Assembly: GCA_964444825.1 (NCBI GenBank)
Contig: CAYUIS010000165.1
Coordinates: 1-10,303 of the forward strand
Origin: CAYUIS01 sp964444825
Lineage (GTDB): Bacteria > Chloroflexota > Anaerolineae > B4-G1
Direction: 5' to 3'
Length of the DNA stretch: 10,303 nt
The position numbers and the translations under genes were made by a program. The stretch's first letter is position 1; every line of letters starts with the position of its first letter. Positions 1 through 7,869 of the stretch are shown here, piece after piece. The notes beneath the pieces are model-generated. The model did not search any database. It was not told the origin of the DNA and saw only the letters and a list, made by a program, of their open reading frames with translations.

Positions 1-1
1 T

Positions 2-37
2 CCGCCGATCCGGCTCCACCCCTTCCCCGATCCCCCT
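2..37 (+). repeat. Tail of a further repeat unit (unit 0)
   Basis: These twelve codons encode PPIRLHPFPDPP. They correspond to the end of unit 1 (PPIILHPFDDPT), just before the YAER that opens the next unit. At least one more unit therefore lies upstream of the window. Confidence 0.8.
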
Positions 38-3000
38 TACGCCGAGCGCGAGATCACCGTCCATCCCTTCCCACCCAACGTTGGGGAACCGACCGAGGTG
101 TGCGTCGAGCTGCGCAACCCGACCGATGACCCACAGGACGTATTCGTGCACTTCTCCTGGGCCGCCTTTGGCATCGGCATACCCTTCACACCTATCGGCG
201 GGCCCCGGCACGTCCATCTGCCGCCTCGCAGCATCGTCAATGAGTGCATCCACTGGATCCCGCCTGTCAGCGGTCACGTTTGCCTACAGGTCGAATTGGA
301 GATGGAGGGCCATCGCCCGCAGCGGAGCCAGCTTAACCTGGATGTGGACGAGCCGCTGATGCCGGGTGAGCCCCACACGCTCCGATTCCCCGTGGGCAAT
401 CCCTTCGATGGGGAACCTCTGACCATCACTCTGGGATACGTACCCCTCGTGGATGGTTGGGAGTTCCTCCTGTCGCCCGATGTGCTCCCCGGCGTGGAAC
501 CGCATACCACCCGAATCGTCTCGCTGACTGTGAAACCTCCGACCGGGACGTTCGTCCTTTCACCCGACCGCCCCGTGCCTCCCAACGGGCTGCCGGTGGT
601 GGATGTGGAGGCTCACGCCGGCGACAGGCTCATCGGCGGATTCCGCAAAATCGTGCGCCCGCCGATCATACTCCATCCCTTCGACGATCCTACTTACGCC
701 GAGCGCGAGATCACCATCCATCCCGAGACACTCCGGGCTGGCGAGCCGGCTGAGGTCTGCGTAGAGCTACGCAATCCTACATCCACTCCGCAAGAGGTGA
801 TGGTGCAATTCTCCTGGGCTGCCTTTGGCATCGGCCTGCCGTTCCAGCCCATCGATGGACTCAGGCACGTCGCTCTGCCGCCTCACAGCATCGTCAATGA
901 GTGCATCCACTGGATCCCGCCCGTCAACGGTCACGTGTGTCTCGAAGTTGAGTTGTTCATAGCGGGCTTCCCGCCCCAGCGCAGCCAGCGCAACGTAGAC
1001 GTCGACGAACCACTGGAACCCGGCTTCCCCCACTCCCGATTCTTTGCGGTGGGCAATCCGTTTGACGACAGGGGTCCTGTGACGATCACACTGGGGTTGA
1101 TCCCGCATCTGGCTGAGTGGGAGCCGATCCTGTCGGAGGATGTCCTGACGGACGTGCAACCAGGCCCCGAGGGCGTGCGAATGGTCGAGCTGACCGTCCA
1201 TCCGCCTCGGGATAGGCCAATGCCTGAGGATGGCATGCCCATCGTGGATGTGGAGGCTTTTGTCGAGGGCGAACTGATCGGGGGTTTCCGCAAGATCTTT
1301 AGCCCGCCAGGGGCTCCCCATCGGCCCAAGGACCCCATCTACGCCGAGTCAGAGATCTTTGTCCATCCGTACCCGACGCGGGCCCACGAGCCGACGGAGG
1401 TGGGCGTGGAGATCCGCAACCCCACCGACGACCCGCAGGTTTTGACCATCACCTTCAGCTTCTCCGAGTTCGGGATCGGGTTGCCCTTCCGTCCCATCCA
1501 CGACCCAGTGGTTGTGGAGGTGCCACCGCACGGCTTGCTCCATCCGGCCATCATGTGGATACCGCCCCACGGAGGGCTGTGGTGCATCCAGGTCGAGATA
1601 AAGCTGCCCGGACACGAGGAGGTCTTTTGGAGTCGGCGCAACATCGACGTGGGCGAGCCCCTGGAGCCGAACGTGCCTCACTCCCGGCCCTTCCTCGTCA
1701 GGAATCCCTACACCGAGGCGATGACCATCACCCTGGGCTTGATCCCGCACTTCCCCGACTGGGGCCTGGAACTATCACAAGACGTCCTACCCAACGTAGC
1801 GCCGTTTGGCGTAGAGGTGGTCACGCTGACCGTCACGCCACCGGATGATCTACCCCAAGATGGAGACCCAATCGTGGACGTGGAGGGCTTCGTGGAGGGT
1901 GAGTTGATCGGCGGCTTCCGCAAGATCTTCCGTCCACCCGTGCCCGTACACCAGCCCAAGGACCCCGTCTACGCTGAGTCAGAGATCGGCATAGACCCGT
2001 ACCCGCTCATCCCCGGCCAACCTGCCGTGCTCAGCGTTGAGGTATTCAACCCCACCGACAAGGACCGGATCGTGACGGCCACCTTCAGCATCGCGCCCTT
2101 TGGCATCGGCCTGCCCTTCAGTACCACCCACATCGCGCCCAACCCCATCCGCATCTTTGTGCCCAAGTTTGGCGCAGCTCGGGGGCACGTGATCTGGAAG
2201 CCGCCAGACTGGCACGGCAAGTTCTGCGTGATGGTGGAACTGCAGATGGAAGGCCACGAAAAGATCTGGAGCCGGCGCAACATAGACGTGGGCGAACCCC
2301 TAAAGCGCGGCCAGCCTCACTCATTGCCCTTCTGGGTAGGCAACTGGCCGCACACCGGACCGGTGACGGTGACGCTGGGACTGATCCCCCACCGGGACGG
2401 CTGGGACATGAGCCTATCGGAGACAACACTGCGCAACCTGAGCACGCCCGTCAGCGTCACACTCACGGTCACGCCGTCACCCCAGGCCCGGTTGGGCACC
2501 GGCGATCCTATCGTGGACGTGGAGGGCTACGTGGATGGTGATCTTTTCGGTGGCTTCCGCAAGCTGGACGTGCCACCCATCCCGCTCCACAAGCCCCACG
2601 AAAAGACCTACGCCGAGACGGAACTCAACATCAATCCCGATCCGCCCCAAGTGGGCAAGGACGCGCGGGTCAGCGCCGTGATCCAGAACAACGGCCCAAC
2701 TACATCCACCGTGATCGTAGAGTTCGGCTGGGCCCAGTTCGGTATGGGCATTCCCTTCACGACCACCGGCCTGATGCCAACCCAGCGCGTGATCACGTTG
2801 GGCCCGGCGATGACGACCACGGCCTGGGTAACGTGGACCCCGAGCCTCACCGGTTCAAACTGTATCATGGTCACGGTGGTCGATCCAGCGAACGACTATG
2901 AGGATCTGGTCAGCCAGCGCAACGTGCGAGTGGTGGACCGGCCGACCTGTGATCGGAAGCTGGTCTATACCTTCAGCGTGTACAACGATTCCGACATCAC

Positions 3001-3325
3001 TGCCACGGTAGAGATCGGTCTCATCACCTTCAACGTACCGGCCGACTGGGTCGTGACCACCGATCCTACCGACACGCTGACGCTGCCACCCTTTACCACA
3101 GGCGTGGTCACAGTCACGGTGTGGATCCCGTGTCCCTCTACACTGCAGGCCCAACAAAGCAGACAGGACGTGTATGGATTGCAGCAGCAGGCCGGCAGCG
3201 TGGCCACGATCGACGTAGAGGGCTACAAGAAGGGAGAGCTGGTAGGCGGAATCGAGCTCCAGTTTGGGGAGGCAGTCGTACCGGAGTACGAGTTCCTGTA
3301 CCTACCGGTGGTGTTGAGGAACTAG
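2..3325 (+). CDS. Giant tandem-repeat surface/secreted protein, 3' part (5' end outside window)
   Basis: The reading frame is open from base 2 to the TAG at 3323-3325 (1,107 residues visible), so the gene starts upstream of the window. The first 12 visible residues match the tail of a repeat unit (PPIxLHPFxDP), and five more units follow. Each unit has two beta-rich halves: a CARDB-like half with the signature FGIGxPF, a conserved Cys strand and SQRN/SRRN-(V/I/L)DV, then a NEW3-like half (NPFxxPxTITLGLxP..W..xLS..xLxxV..xLTVxPP) closing with (I/V)VDVEgxxxGeLIGGFRKI. No catalytic motif is seen. The protein ends in YEFLYLPVVLRN with no LPxTG motif or C-terminal membrane helix. The signal peptide, if any, lies outside the window. 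I infer an extracellular structural or adhesive protein. The domain names are fold-level impressions, and function is unknown. It converges with ahcY and looks functionally separate from the minus-strand block. Confidence 0.85.
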   Translation, partial: PPIRLHPFPDPPYAEREITVHPFPPNVGEPTEVCVELRNPTDDPQDVFVHFSWAAFGIGIPFTPIGGPRHVHLPPRSIVNECIHWIPPVSGHVCLQVELEMEGHRPQRSQLNLDVDEPLMPGEPHTLRFPVGNPFDGEPLTITLGYVPLVDGWEFLLSPDVLPGVEPHTTRIVSLTVKPPTGTFVLSPDRPVPPNGLPVVDVEAHAGDRLIGGFRKIVRPPIILHPFDDPTYAEREITIHPETLRAGEPAEVCVELRNPTSTPQEVMVQFSWAAFGIGLPFQPIDGLRHVALPPHSIVNECIHWIPPVNGHVCLEVELFIAGFPPQRSQRNVDVDEPLEPGFPHSRFFAVGNPFDDRGPVTITLGLIPHLAEWEPILSEDVLTDVQPGPEGVRMVELTVHPPRDRPMPEDGMPIVDVEAFVEGELIGGFRKIFSPPGAPHRPKDPIYAESEIFVHPYPTRAHEPTEVGVEIRNPTDDPQVLTITFSFSEFGIGLPFRPIHDPVVVEVPPHGLLHPAIMWIPPHGGLWCIQVEIKLPGHEEVFWSRRNIDVGEPLEPNVPHSRPFLVRNPYTEAMTITLGLIPHFPDWGLELSQDVLPNVAPFGVEVVTLTVTPPDDLPQDGDPIVDVEGFVEGELIGGFRKIFRPPVPVHQPKDPVYAESEIGIDPYPLIPGQPAVLSVEVFNPTDKDRIVTATFSIAPFGIGLPFSTTHIAPNPIRIFVPKFGAARGHVIWKPPDWHGKFCVMVELQMEGHEKIWSRRNIDVGEPLKRGQPHSLPFWVGNWPHTGPVTVTLGLIPHRDGWDMSLSETTLRNLSTPVSVTLTVTPSPQARLGTGDPIVDVEGYVDGDLFGGFRKLDVPPIPLHKPHEKTYAETELNINPDPPQVGKDARVSAVIQNNGPTTSTVIVEFGWAQFGMGIPFTTTGLMPTQRVITLGPAMTTTAWVTWTPSLTGSNCIMVTVVDPANDYEDLVSQRNVRVVDRPTCDRKLVYTFSVYNDSDITATVEIGLITFNVPADWVVTTDPTDTLTLPPFTTGVVTVTVWIPCPSTLQAQQSRQDVYGLQQQAGSVATIDVEGYKKGELVGGIELQFGEAVVPEYEFLYLPVVLRN
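38..694 (+). repeat. Protein repeat unit 1 (219 codons)
   Basis: The unit runs from YAEREITVHP to GGFRKIVRPP plus linker. It contains EVCVELRNP, FGIGIPF, NECIHWIPP, HVCLQVE, RSQLNLDVDEPL and VGNPF. It has three cysteines, all in the first half. It is closest to unit 2: a 36-bp stretch at 229-264 is identical to 886-921. Confidence 0.85.
695..1339 (+). repeat. Protein repeat unit 2 (215 codons)
   Basis: The unit runs from YAEREITIHP to GGFRKIFSPP plus linker. It repeats EVCVELRNP, FGIGLPF, NECIHWIPP, HVCLEVE, RSQRNVDVDEPLEP and VGNPFDD. It has the same three-cysteine pattern as unit 1 and the highest nucleotide similarity to it. Confidence 0.85.
1340..1969 (+). repeat. Protein repeat unit 3 (210 codons)
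   Basis: The unit runs from YAESEIFVHP to GGFRKIFRPP plus linker. It has EIRNPTDDP, FGIGLPF, IMWIPP, LWCIQVE, WSRRNIDVGEPLEP and ITLGLIPH. Only one cysteine is kept, in the LWCIQVE strand. Confidence 0.85.
1970..2608 (+). repeat. Protein repeat unit 4 (213 codons)
   Basis: The unit runs from YAESEIGIDP to GGFRKLDVPP plus linker. It shares WSRRNIDVGEPL and VTLGLIPH with unit 3, and FGIGLPF with all units. Its single cysteine is in KFCVMVE. Confidence 0.85.
2609..3325 (+). repeat. Protein repeat unit 5, divergent C-terminal unit plus tail
   Basis: This unit starts YAETELNINP and keeps FGMGIPF, TWTP, SNCIMV and VSQRNVRV. Its second half is remodelled (CDRKLVYTFSVYND, ADWVVTTDP, TVWIPCP) but still ends in IDVEGYKKGELVGGIEL. 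It has two extra cysteines (PTC, IPC). The last residues, LYLPVVLRN, follow a short linker. It looks like a capping unit. Confidence 0.75.
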
Positions 3326-3326
3326 C

Positions 3327-3341
3327 CAGGCTGACAGCCTG
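3327..3341. repeat. Short inverted repeat just after the repeat-protein stop
   Basis: CAGGCTG, a central A, then CAGCCTG form a perfect 7-bp inverted repeat starting 2 bp after the TAG. As RNA it would fold as a 5-bp stem with a TGACA loop. No T-run follows, so any terminator role would be weak. Confidence 0.35.
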
Positions 3342-3380
3342 ACAATAGGTATTCGGGTCGAGAAGCACGAGCATAACAAG

Positions 3381-3410
3381 GGACGGAGAGGGCAATGTGC
3401 CTCTCCGTCC
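3381..3410. terminator. Hairpin between convergent genes, probable bidirectional terminator
   Basis: Arms GGACGGAGAGG (3381-3391) and CCTCTCCGTCC (3400-3410) are perfectly complementary over 11 bp with an 8-nt loop. Flanking AACAAG and CCCTGTTT can extend pairing imperfectly. The hairpin lies between the stop of the plus-strand repeat protein (3325) and the stop of minus-strand ahcY (3461). T-tracts on both sides are short (CCCCTGTTT on plus, CTTGTTATG on minus), so this is a GC-rich stem with a weak U tail, placed where a shared terminator is expected. Confidence 0.7.
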
Positions 3411-3460
3411 CCCTGTTTCCCGCGGGTGCCCTGTGTCCTACTCGTCGTGCTTATCCGGCT

Positions 3461-4726
<1,266 letters not shown>

Positions 4727-4732
4727 AGTTAT

Positions 4733-4738
4733 CTCCTT
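4733..4738 (-). promoter_or_regulatory. Shine-Dalgarno site that fixes the ahcY start
   Basis: On the minus strand this reads AAGGAG, six bases before ATG 4726. It is the strongest ribosome binding site in the window. It favours the 421-residue product over the longer reading that begins at 4783, which has no comparable site. Confidence 0.75.
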
Positions 4739-4741
4739 CGA

Positions 4742-4796
4742 TTCGGTCTGTATTCTTGATGGTGGATGCTGGACATCCGACATTGTTTCGGTCTGT
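4742..4796 (-). repeat. Direct repeat pair flanking a small hairpin in the adoK-ahcY gap
   Basis: On the minus strand ACAGACCGAA occurs twice (4787-4796 and 4742-4751), 45 bp apart. Between them GGATG (4774-4778) and CATCC (4764-4768) can form a 5-bp stem with a 5-nt loop. The gap is 86 bp, the largest inside the minus-strand block, so it may hold a control element for ahcY. I see no match to the SAH or SAM riboswitch cores I know. It could also be chance. Confidence 0.4.
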
Positions 4797-4812
4797 CTTT
4801 TATCGACCCGCT

Positions 4813-5772
4813 CTATAACAGCACATCCAACGCGCCGCCGTCATCAAAGTGCTCCCGGAAACGAGCGACAAACTCCGGCAAGTTGTAGCGGTGGCCTTGT
4901 GGGCCAAAGTGCTCCAGTGTGTAGGTAGCCGCCAGTGCGCCCATTCTCCCCGCCAGGTCCCAGGGGAGATTCAACGCCAGTCCCTTGACCAGCCCCGCCC
5001 GGAACGCATCGCCAACCCCGGTGGGCTCGTCTATTCTCTCAGGCGGCACGATGGGAACCTCGACCACATCGGCGGCGGTCCAGATACGAGTGCCCGCCGC
5101 GCCCAGCGTGACGACGCAGGCACGAGTTGGAGCCGACCGGATCTCTTCCGCCGTCAACCCGGTCTTTTCCCGCAGCATGCCGAACTCGTACTCGTTGACG
5201 ACCAATAGATCGCATCCCTCCAATCCCCTCCTCAAGTCCTCGCCAGACAGGCGAATAATCTGCTGGCTGGGATCATAGAGGTAGGGGATGCCCAGTTCCT
5301 GACACTGTGCAGGATACCTGACCATGGCCTCTGGGTCGTTGGGAGAGATAGTGACCAGATCGACCTGCCCGATGTGCAGCTCGTGGAACGAGAGCGCTCG
5401 CGCGCGAGCCATCGCACCGGTGTAGAAACTGGCGATCTGGTTGCCATCCTGATCAGAGGTTACGAAAAAGGAGGCGGTGAACAGGTCGGGCTCATCACGC
5501 GTGAGAGAGGTGTCCACACCCTGTTCTCCCAACCAGGCACGGTAATCGCCAAAATCCTGTCCCACGGTCCCCATCAGCATGGGTCGCTCTCCAAGCAACG
5601 CCAGGTTGTAGGCGATATTGGCAGCACAGCCTCCCCGCTGCCGTCGCATTTCATCCACCAGAAAGCTCAGAGAGACATGGTCCAACTCGTCGGGCAGGAT
5701 GTGCTCGACGAACCGGCCAGGAAAGGTCATCAAATAGTCATAAGCGATGGACCCAGTGACGACAACGTTCAT
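4813..5772 (-). CDS. adoK: Adenosine kinase, PfkB family (AdoK type)
   Basis: Phosphorylates adenosine to AMP with ATP in the cytosol. The 319-residue protein is a PfkB-fold kinase. It has GSIAYDYLMTFPGRF (7-21) and VSLSFLVDE (33-41), which closely match the start of mycobacterial adenosine kinase as I recall it. Further matches are RGGCAANIAYNLALLG (46-61), NDPEAM (145-150), DPSQQ (167-171), the NxxE motif NEYE (193-196) and the anion-hole/catalytic motif PTGVGDAFRAG (250-260) with D255 as the expected base. The start is ATG 5772, with AAAGGA about nine bases upstream. It sits directly before ahcY, whose product adenosine it would remove, which supports adenosine over a sugar as substrate. 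Automatic annotation would probably call it a generic carbohydrate kinase. Another nucleoside, such as inosine or guanosine, remains possible. Confidence 0.85.
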   Translation of the reverse strand: MNVVVTGSIAYDYLMTFPGRFVEHILPDELDHVSLSFLVDEMRRQRGGCAANIAYNLALLGERPMLMGTVGQDFGDYRAWLGEQGVDTSLTRDEPDLFTASFFVTSDQDGNQIASFYTGAMARARALSFHELHIGQVDLVTISPNDPEAMVRYPAQCQELGIPYLYDPSQQIIRLSGEDLRRGLEGCDLLVVNEYEFGMLREKTGLTAEEIRSAPTRACVVTLGAAGTRIWTAADVVEVPIVPPERIDEPTGVGDAFRAGLVKGLALNLPWDLAGRMGALAATYTLEHFGPQGHRYNLPEFVARFREHFDDGGALDVLL

Positions 5773-5808
5773 GATCAGCTATCCTTTCCAAAGTCGGACC
5801 TACCGCGG

Positions 5809-6513
5809 CTAGCCCCACAGACGCACCTTGAGGTAAAGCCACAACACCTGTAAGCCAGTCTGGAGCGCCTTGACGCCCACCAGCTTTTTCCCCTGTTCAG
5901 CGGTGCGTGGGTGATAAGCGACGGGGACCTCGAGGATGTCAAAGCCACGCTTGAGCAGCTTGCAGGGTAGCTCAAAGTCCAGGTCAAAGTCGCCACCGCT
6001 CAATCCTAACGAGCGCGCCACGTCGAGCCGGACCAGCTTGAGACCGACCGCGATGTCGGTCAGGTGACCACCAAAGAACAGGTTGGCGGCCGTTGTCAGG
6101 AAACGCACCCCCCAGTAATTCTCTGCATACTTGTAGATCCTCCGGCCCCCCAGCGTGCGCGAGCCGAAAACGGCTGCGGTTTCACCGGGGACGACCTTGG
6201 CCACCATGCTGGGGATGTCGTCAGCCTCGTACTCCAGATCAGAGTCAAAGATGACAAAATAGTCGCCACTGGCCTCCGAGATCCCGGTTCGCACCGACGT
6301 TCCCTTGCCCAGATTACGCGGATGGAAGATAACACGGACTCCCGGCAGGTCCACCGACTGGAGCAACTCGCGCGTGCCATCGGTGGAAAAGTTATCGACA
6401 ACGATAATCTCCTTTTCCCAACCAGAGCCCAGATCAACCCCATCGGCCTGTGTGATGGCGTCGAGGATCGTCTGACGTTCGTTATAGCAGCAGATGATGA
6501 TAGACAGTCTCAT
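5809..6513 (-). CDS. Family 2 glycosyltransferase, dolichyl-phosphate mannose synthase-like, soluble
   Basis: A GT-A fold glycosyltransferase of 234 residues. Motifs: LSIIICCYNERQTI (3-16), EIIVVDNFSTDGT (35-47), NLGKGTSVRTGI (67-78), the metal-binding DSD (90-92) in FDSDLEYEADDIP, GSRTLGG (117-123), LTDIAVGLKLVR (151-162) and the C-terminal YHPRTAEQGKKL (200-211). This set is typical of DPM1/polyprenyl-phosphate glycosyltransferases that transfer a sugar from an NDP donor to a lipid carrier. There is no C-terminal membrane domain, only a short hydrophobic amphipathic end (LQVLWLYLK), so it would act at the inner membrane face. Family members usually have VDDGS; here it is VDNFS. The start ATG 6513 lies 33 bp after the rfbH-like stop, with no clear Shine-Dalgarno site. 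Donor and acceptor cannot be read from sequence. Confidence 0.9.
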   Translation of the reverse strand: MRLSIIICCYNERQTILDAITQADGVDLGSGWEKEIIVVDNFSTDGTRELLQSVDLPGVRVIFHPRNLGKGTSVRTGISEASGDYFVIFDSDLEYEADDIPSMVAKVVPGETAAVFGSRTLGGRRIYKYAENYWGVRFLTTAANLFFGGHLTDIAVGLKLVRLDVARSLGLSGGDFDLDFELPCKLLKRGFDILEVPVAYHPRTAEQGKKLVGVKALQTGLQVLWLYLKVRLWG

Positions 6514-6546
6514 AGCAAGTCAGTAGGCGATAAACGAATAGGTCGG

Positions 6547-7869
6547 TCACAACTGGGCAAAGAAATCGGCAAAAGCGTCGAGCACATAGGCGATACGGGC
6601 CTCATCCAGACCCGGATATACGCCAATAAAGAACGAGGCTCGGAGGATCAGGTCAGAATTCGGCAGGTTGCCCACGGTTCGGTGTTTGATGTCGCGATAC
6701 GCGGGTTGTCGCACAAGATTGCCTGCCAGGAGCAAGCGCGTCTCAATGTTGCGCGCCTCCAACCAAGCGGTCAGGTCACGCCGGACGAAGGGAGCATTGG
6801 GGCGCACGGTGATGGGGAAAGCAAACCAAGACGGGTCGGACCGGGCGCTCCAGGTTGGCAGAAGCAGAGAATCCTCGTACGGCTGCAGTCCCGCCAGCAA
6901 TTGCTTGAAGGCCTGTTTGCGAGCGGCGTCAAAGGTGGGCAACTTTTCCAGTTGCGCGAGCCCAATTGCGGCCTGCACCTCTGTCATCTTTACGTTGTAG
7001 CCAATCTCTGCGTACAGGTAGCGGTGGTCATAAGGTTCGTTTAGGCCAGGGATCAGCCACTCAAACCGGCGGCCACACGCACCCTCAGGAGGACTGTCGT
7101 GATCGCACCAACAGTCACGTCCCCAGTCGCGAAGGCTGCGGACGATACGGGCCAGACGCGGTTCGCGGGTGCTCACAGCCCCACCCTCGCCTGTGGTGAT
7201 GTGGTGAGAGGCATAGAAGCTAAAGGTCGCCAGATCGCCAAACGTGCCGGCGGCCTGACCATCGTACGTGGATCCGAGTGCCTCGCACGTATCCTCAATG
7301 ACATACAGGCCGTTGGCCTGGGCAAAGGCCATCACGGTCTCCATCTCAGCCGGATTGCCCAGAATGTGCGCAAAGAACAGGGCCCGGGTTCGGGGGGATA
7401 GGGCTGGCTCCAACTGCTCGGGGTCCAGATTATAGGTTCCAGGTAGGCAGTCCACAAAGACAGGCACTAGCCCGTTTTGGACAATCGGGGCCACAGTGGT
7501 GGGAAAGCCAGTGGCGGGCGTAATGACCTCGTCGCCAGGCCCCAGAGGCCGCTCCAGTCTGCGGGAGCACAGCGCAGCCATAGCAACCAGGTTCGCCGAG
7601 GAACCCGAGTTGACCGCCAAGACGTGCCGCGTGCCCAAGAGTCGGCCAAGGCTCTCTTCAAAGGCTCCCACCCGTGGACCGGCCGTGAGCCAAAAATCCA
7701 GCACCGCTTCCACTGCGGCGATCAACTCACGTTCGTCATAGACACGACCTGCGTACTGAACTCGCGACTGACCGGGGACAAAAGGATTGGAGGCGTGGGC
7801 CGTGGCATAATATCCGGTCACCAACTCGAGAATCTGTTGACGCAGCGTGTCCGCTTTGGAAGTGGTCAT
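6547..7869 (-). CDS. rfbH: CDP-4-dehydro-6-deoxyglucose 3-dehydrase (E1, RfbH/DdhC type)
   Basis: A DegT/DnrJ/EryC1-fold enzyme of 440 residues; the Yersinia E1 dehydrase is about 437. E1 uses pyridoxamine phosphate and an Fe-S cluster to remove the C3 hydroxyl of CDP-4-keto-6-deoxyglucose. The usual PLP lysine is replaced by His: SFYASHHITTGEGG at 217-230, with H222 aligning to the E1 catalytic His. Candidate cluster ligands are C195 (EDTC), C253, C255 (DCWC) and C265. Their spacing is C-x57-C-x-C-x9-C, against C-x57-C-x-C-x7-C recalled for Yersinia E1. Also seen are the PLP-site features NSGSSANL (87-94) and IEDTCEALGS (191-200). The start ATG 7869 overlaps the stop of the preceding gene as ATGA, so the two are translationally coupled. 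The E3 reductase that feeds electrons to E1 is not in the window. Confidence 0.9.
   Translation of the reverse strand: MTTSKADTLRQQILELVTGYYATAHASNPFVPGQSRVQYAGRVYDERELIAAVEAVLDFWLTAGPRVGAFEESLGRLLGTRHVLAVNSGSSANLVAMAALCSRRLERPLGPGDEVITPATGFPTTVAPIVQNGLVPVFVDCLPGTYNLDPEQLEPALSPRTRALFFAHILGNPAEMETVMAFAQANGLYVIEDTCEALGSTYDGQAAGTFGDLATFSFYASHHITTGEGGAVSTREPRLARIVRSLRDWGRDCWCDHDSPPEGACGRRFEWLIPGLNEPYDHRYLYAEIGYNVKMTEVQAAIGLAQLEKLPTFDAARKQAFKQLLAGLQPYEDSLLLPTWSARSDPSWFAFPITVRPNAPFVRRDLTAWLEARNIETRLLLAGNLVRQPAYRDIKHRTVGNLPNSDLILRASFFIGVYPGLDEARIAYVLDAFADFFAQL

Noticed and set aside
767..1321. 184-codon minus-strand frame inside the repeat protein
   Set aside because: Similar antisense frames recur at matching places in other repeat units, as expected from the GC-rich repeated coding sequence.
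98..3325. GTG at 98 as the true start of the repeat protein
   Set aside because: It lies inside the conserved EVCVEL strand of unit 1, and the frame stays open to base 2 with clear repeat sequence upstream. The gene begins outside the window.
38..3325. CRISPR array or DNA-level satellite
   Set aside because: The periodicity is about 630-660 bp, kept in frame and mostly at protein level; there are no short direct repeats with unique spacers.
4727..4783. Longer ahcY product starting at 4783
   Set aside because: The extra 19 residues are not family-like and have no good ribosome site, while ATG 4726 has AAGGAG at ideal spacing.
4727..4812. SAH or SAM riboswitch upstream of ahcY
   Set aside because: The 86-base gap has only a 5-bp hairpin and a direct repeat; the conserved cores of these riboswitches are not visible.
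6064..7044. 326-codon plus-strand reading frame antisense to the GT2 and rfbH-like genes
   Set aside because: It crosses the boundary of two well-supported minus-strand genes and shows no domain or composition of its own.
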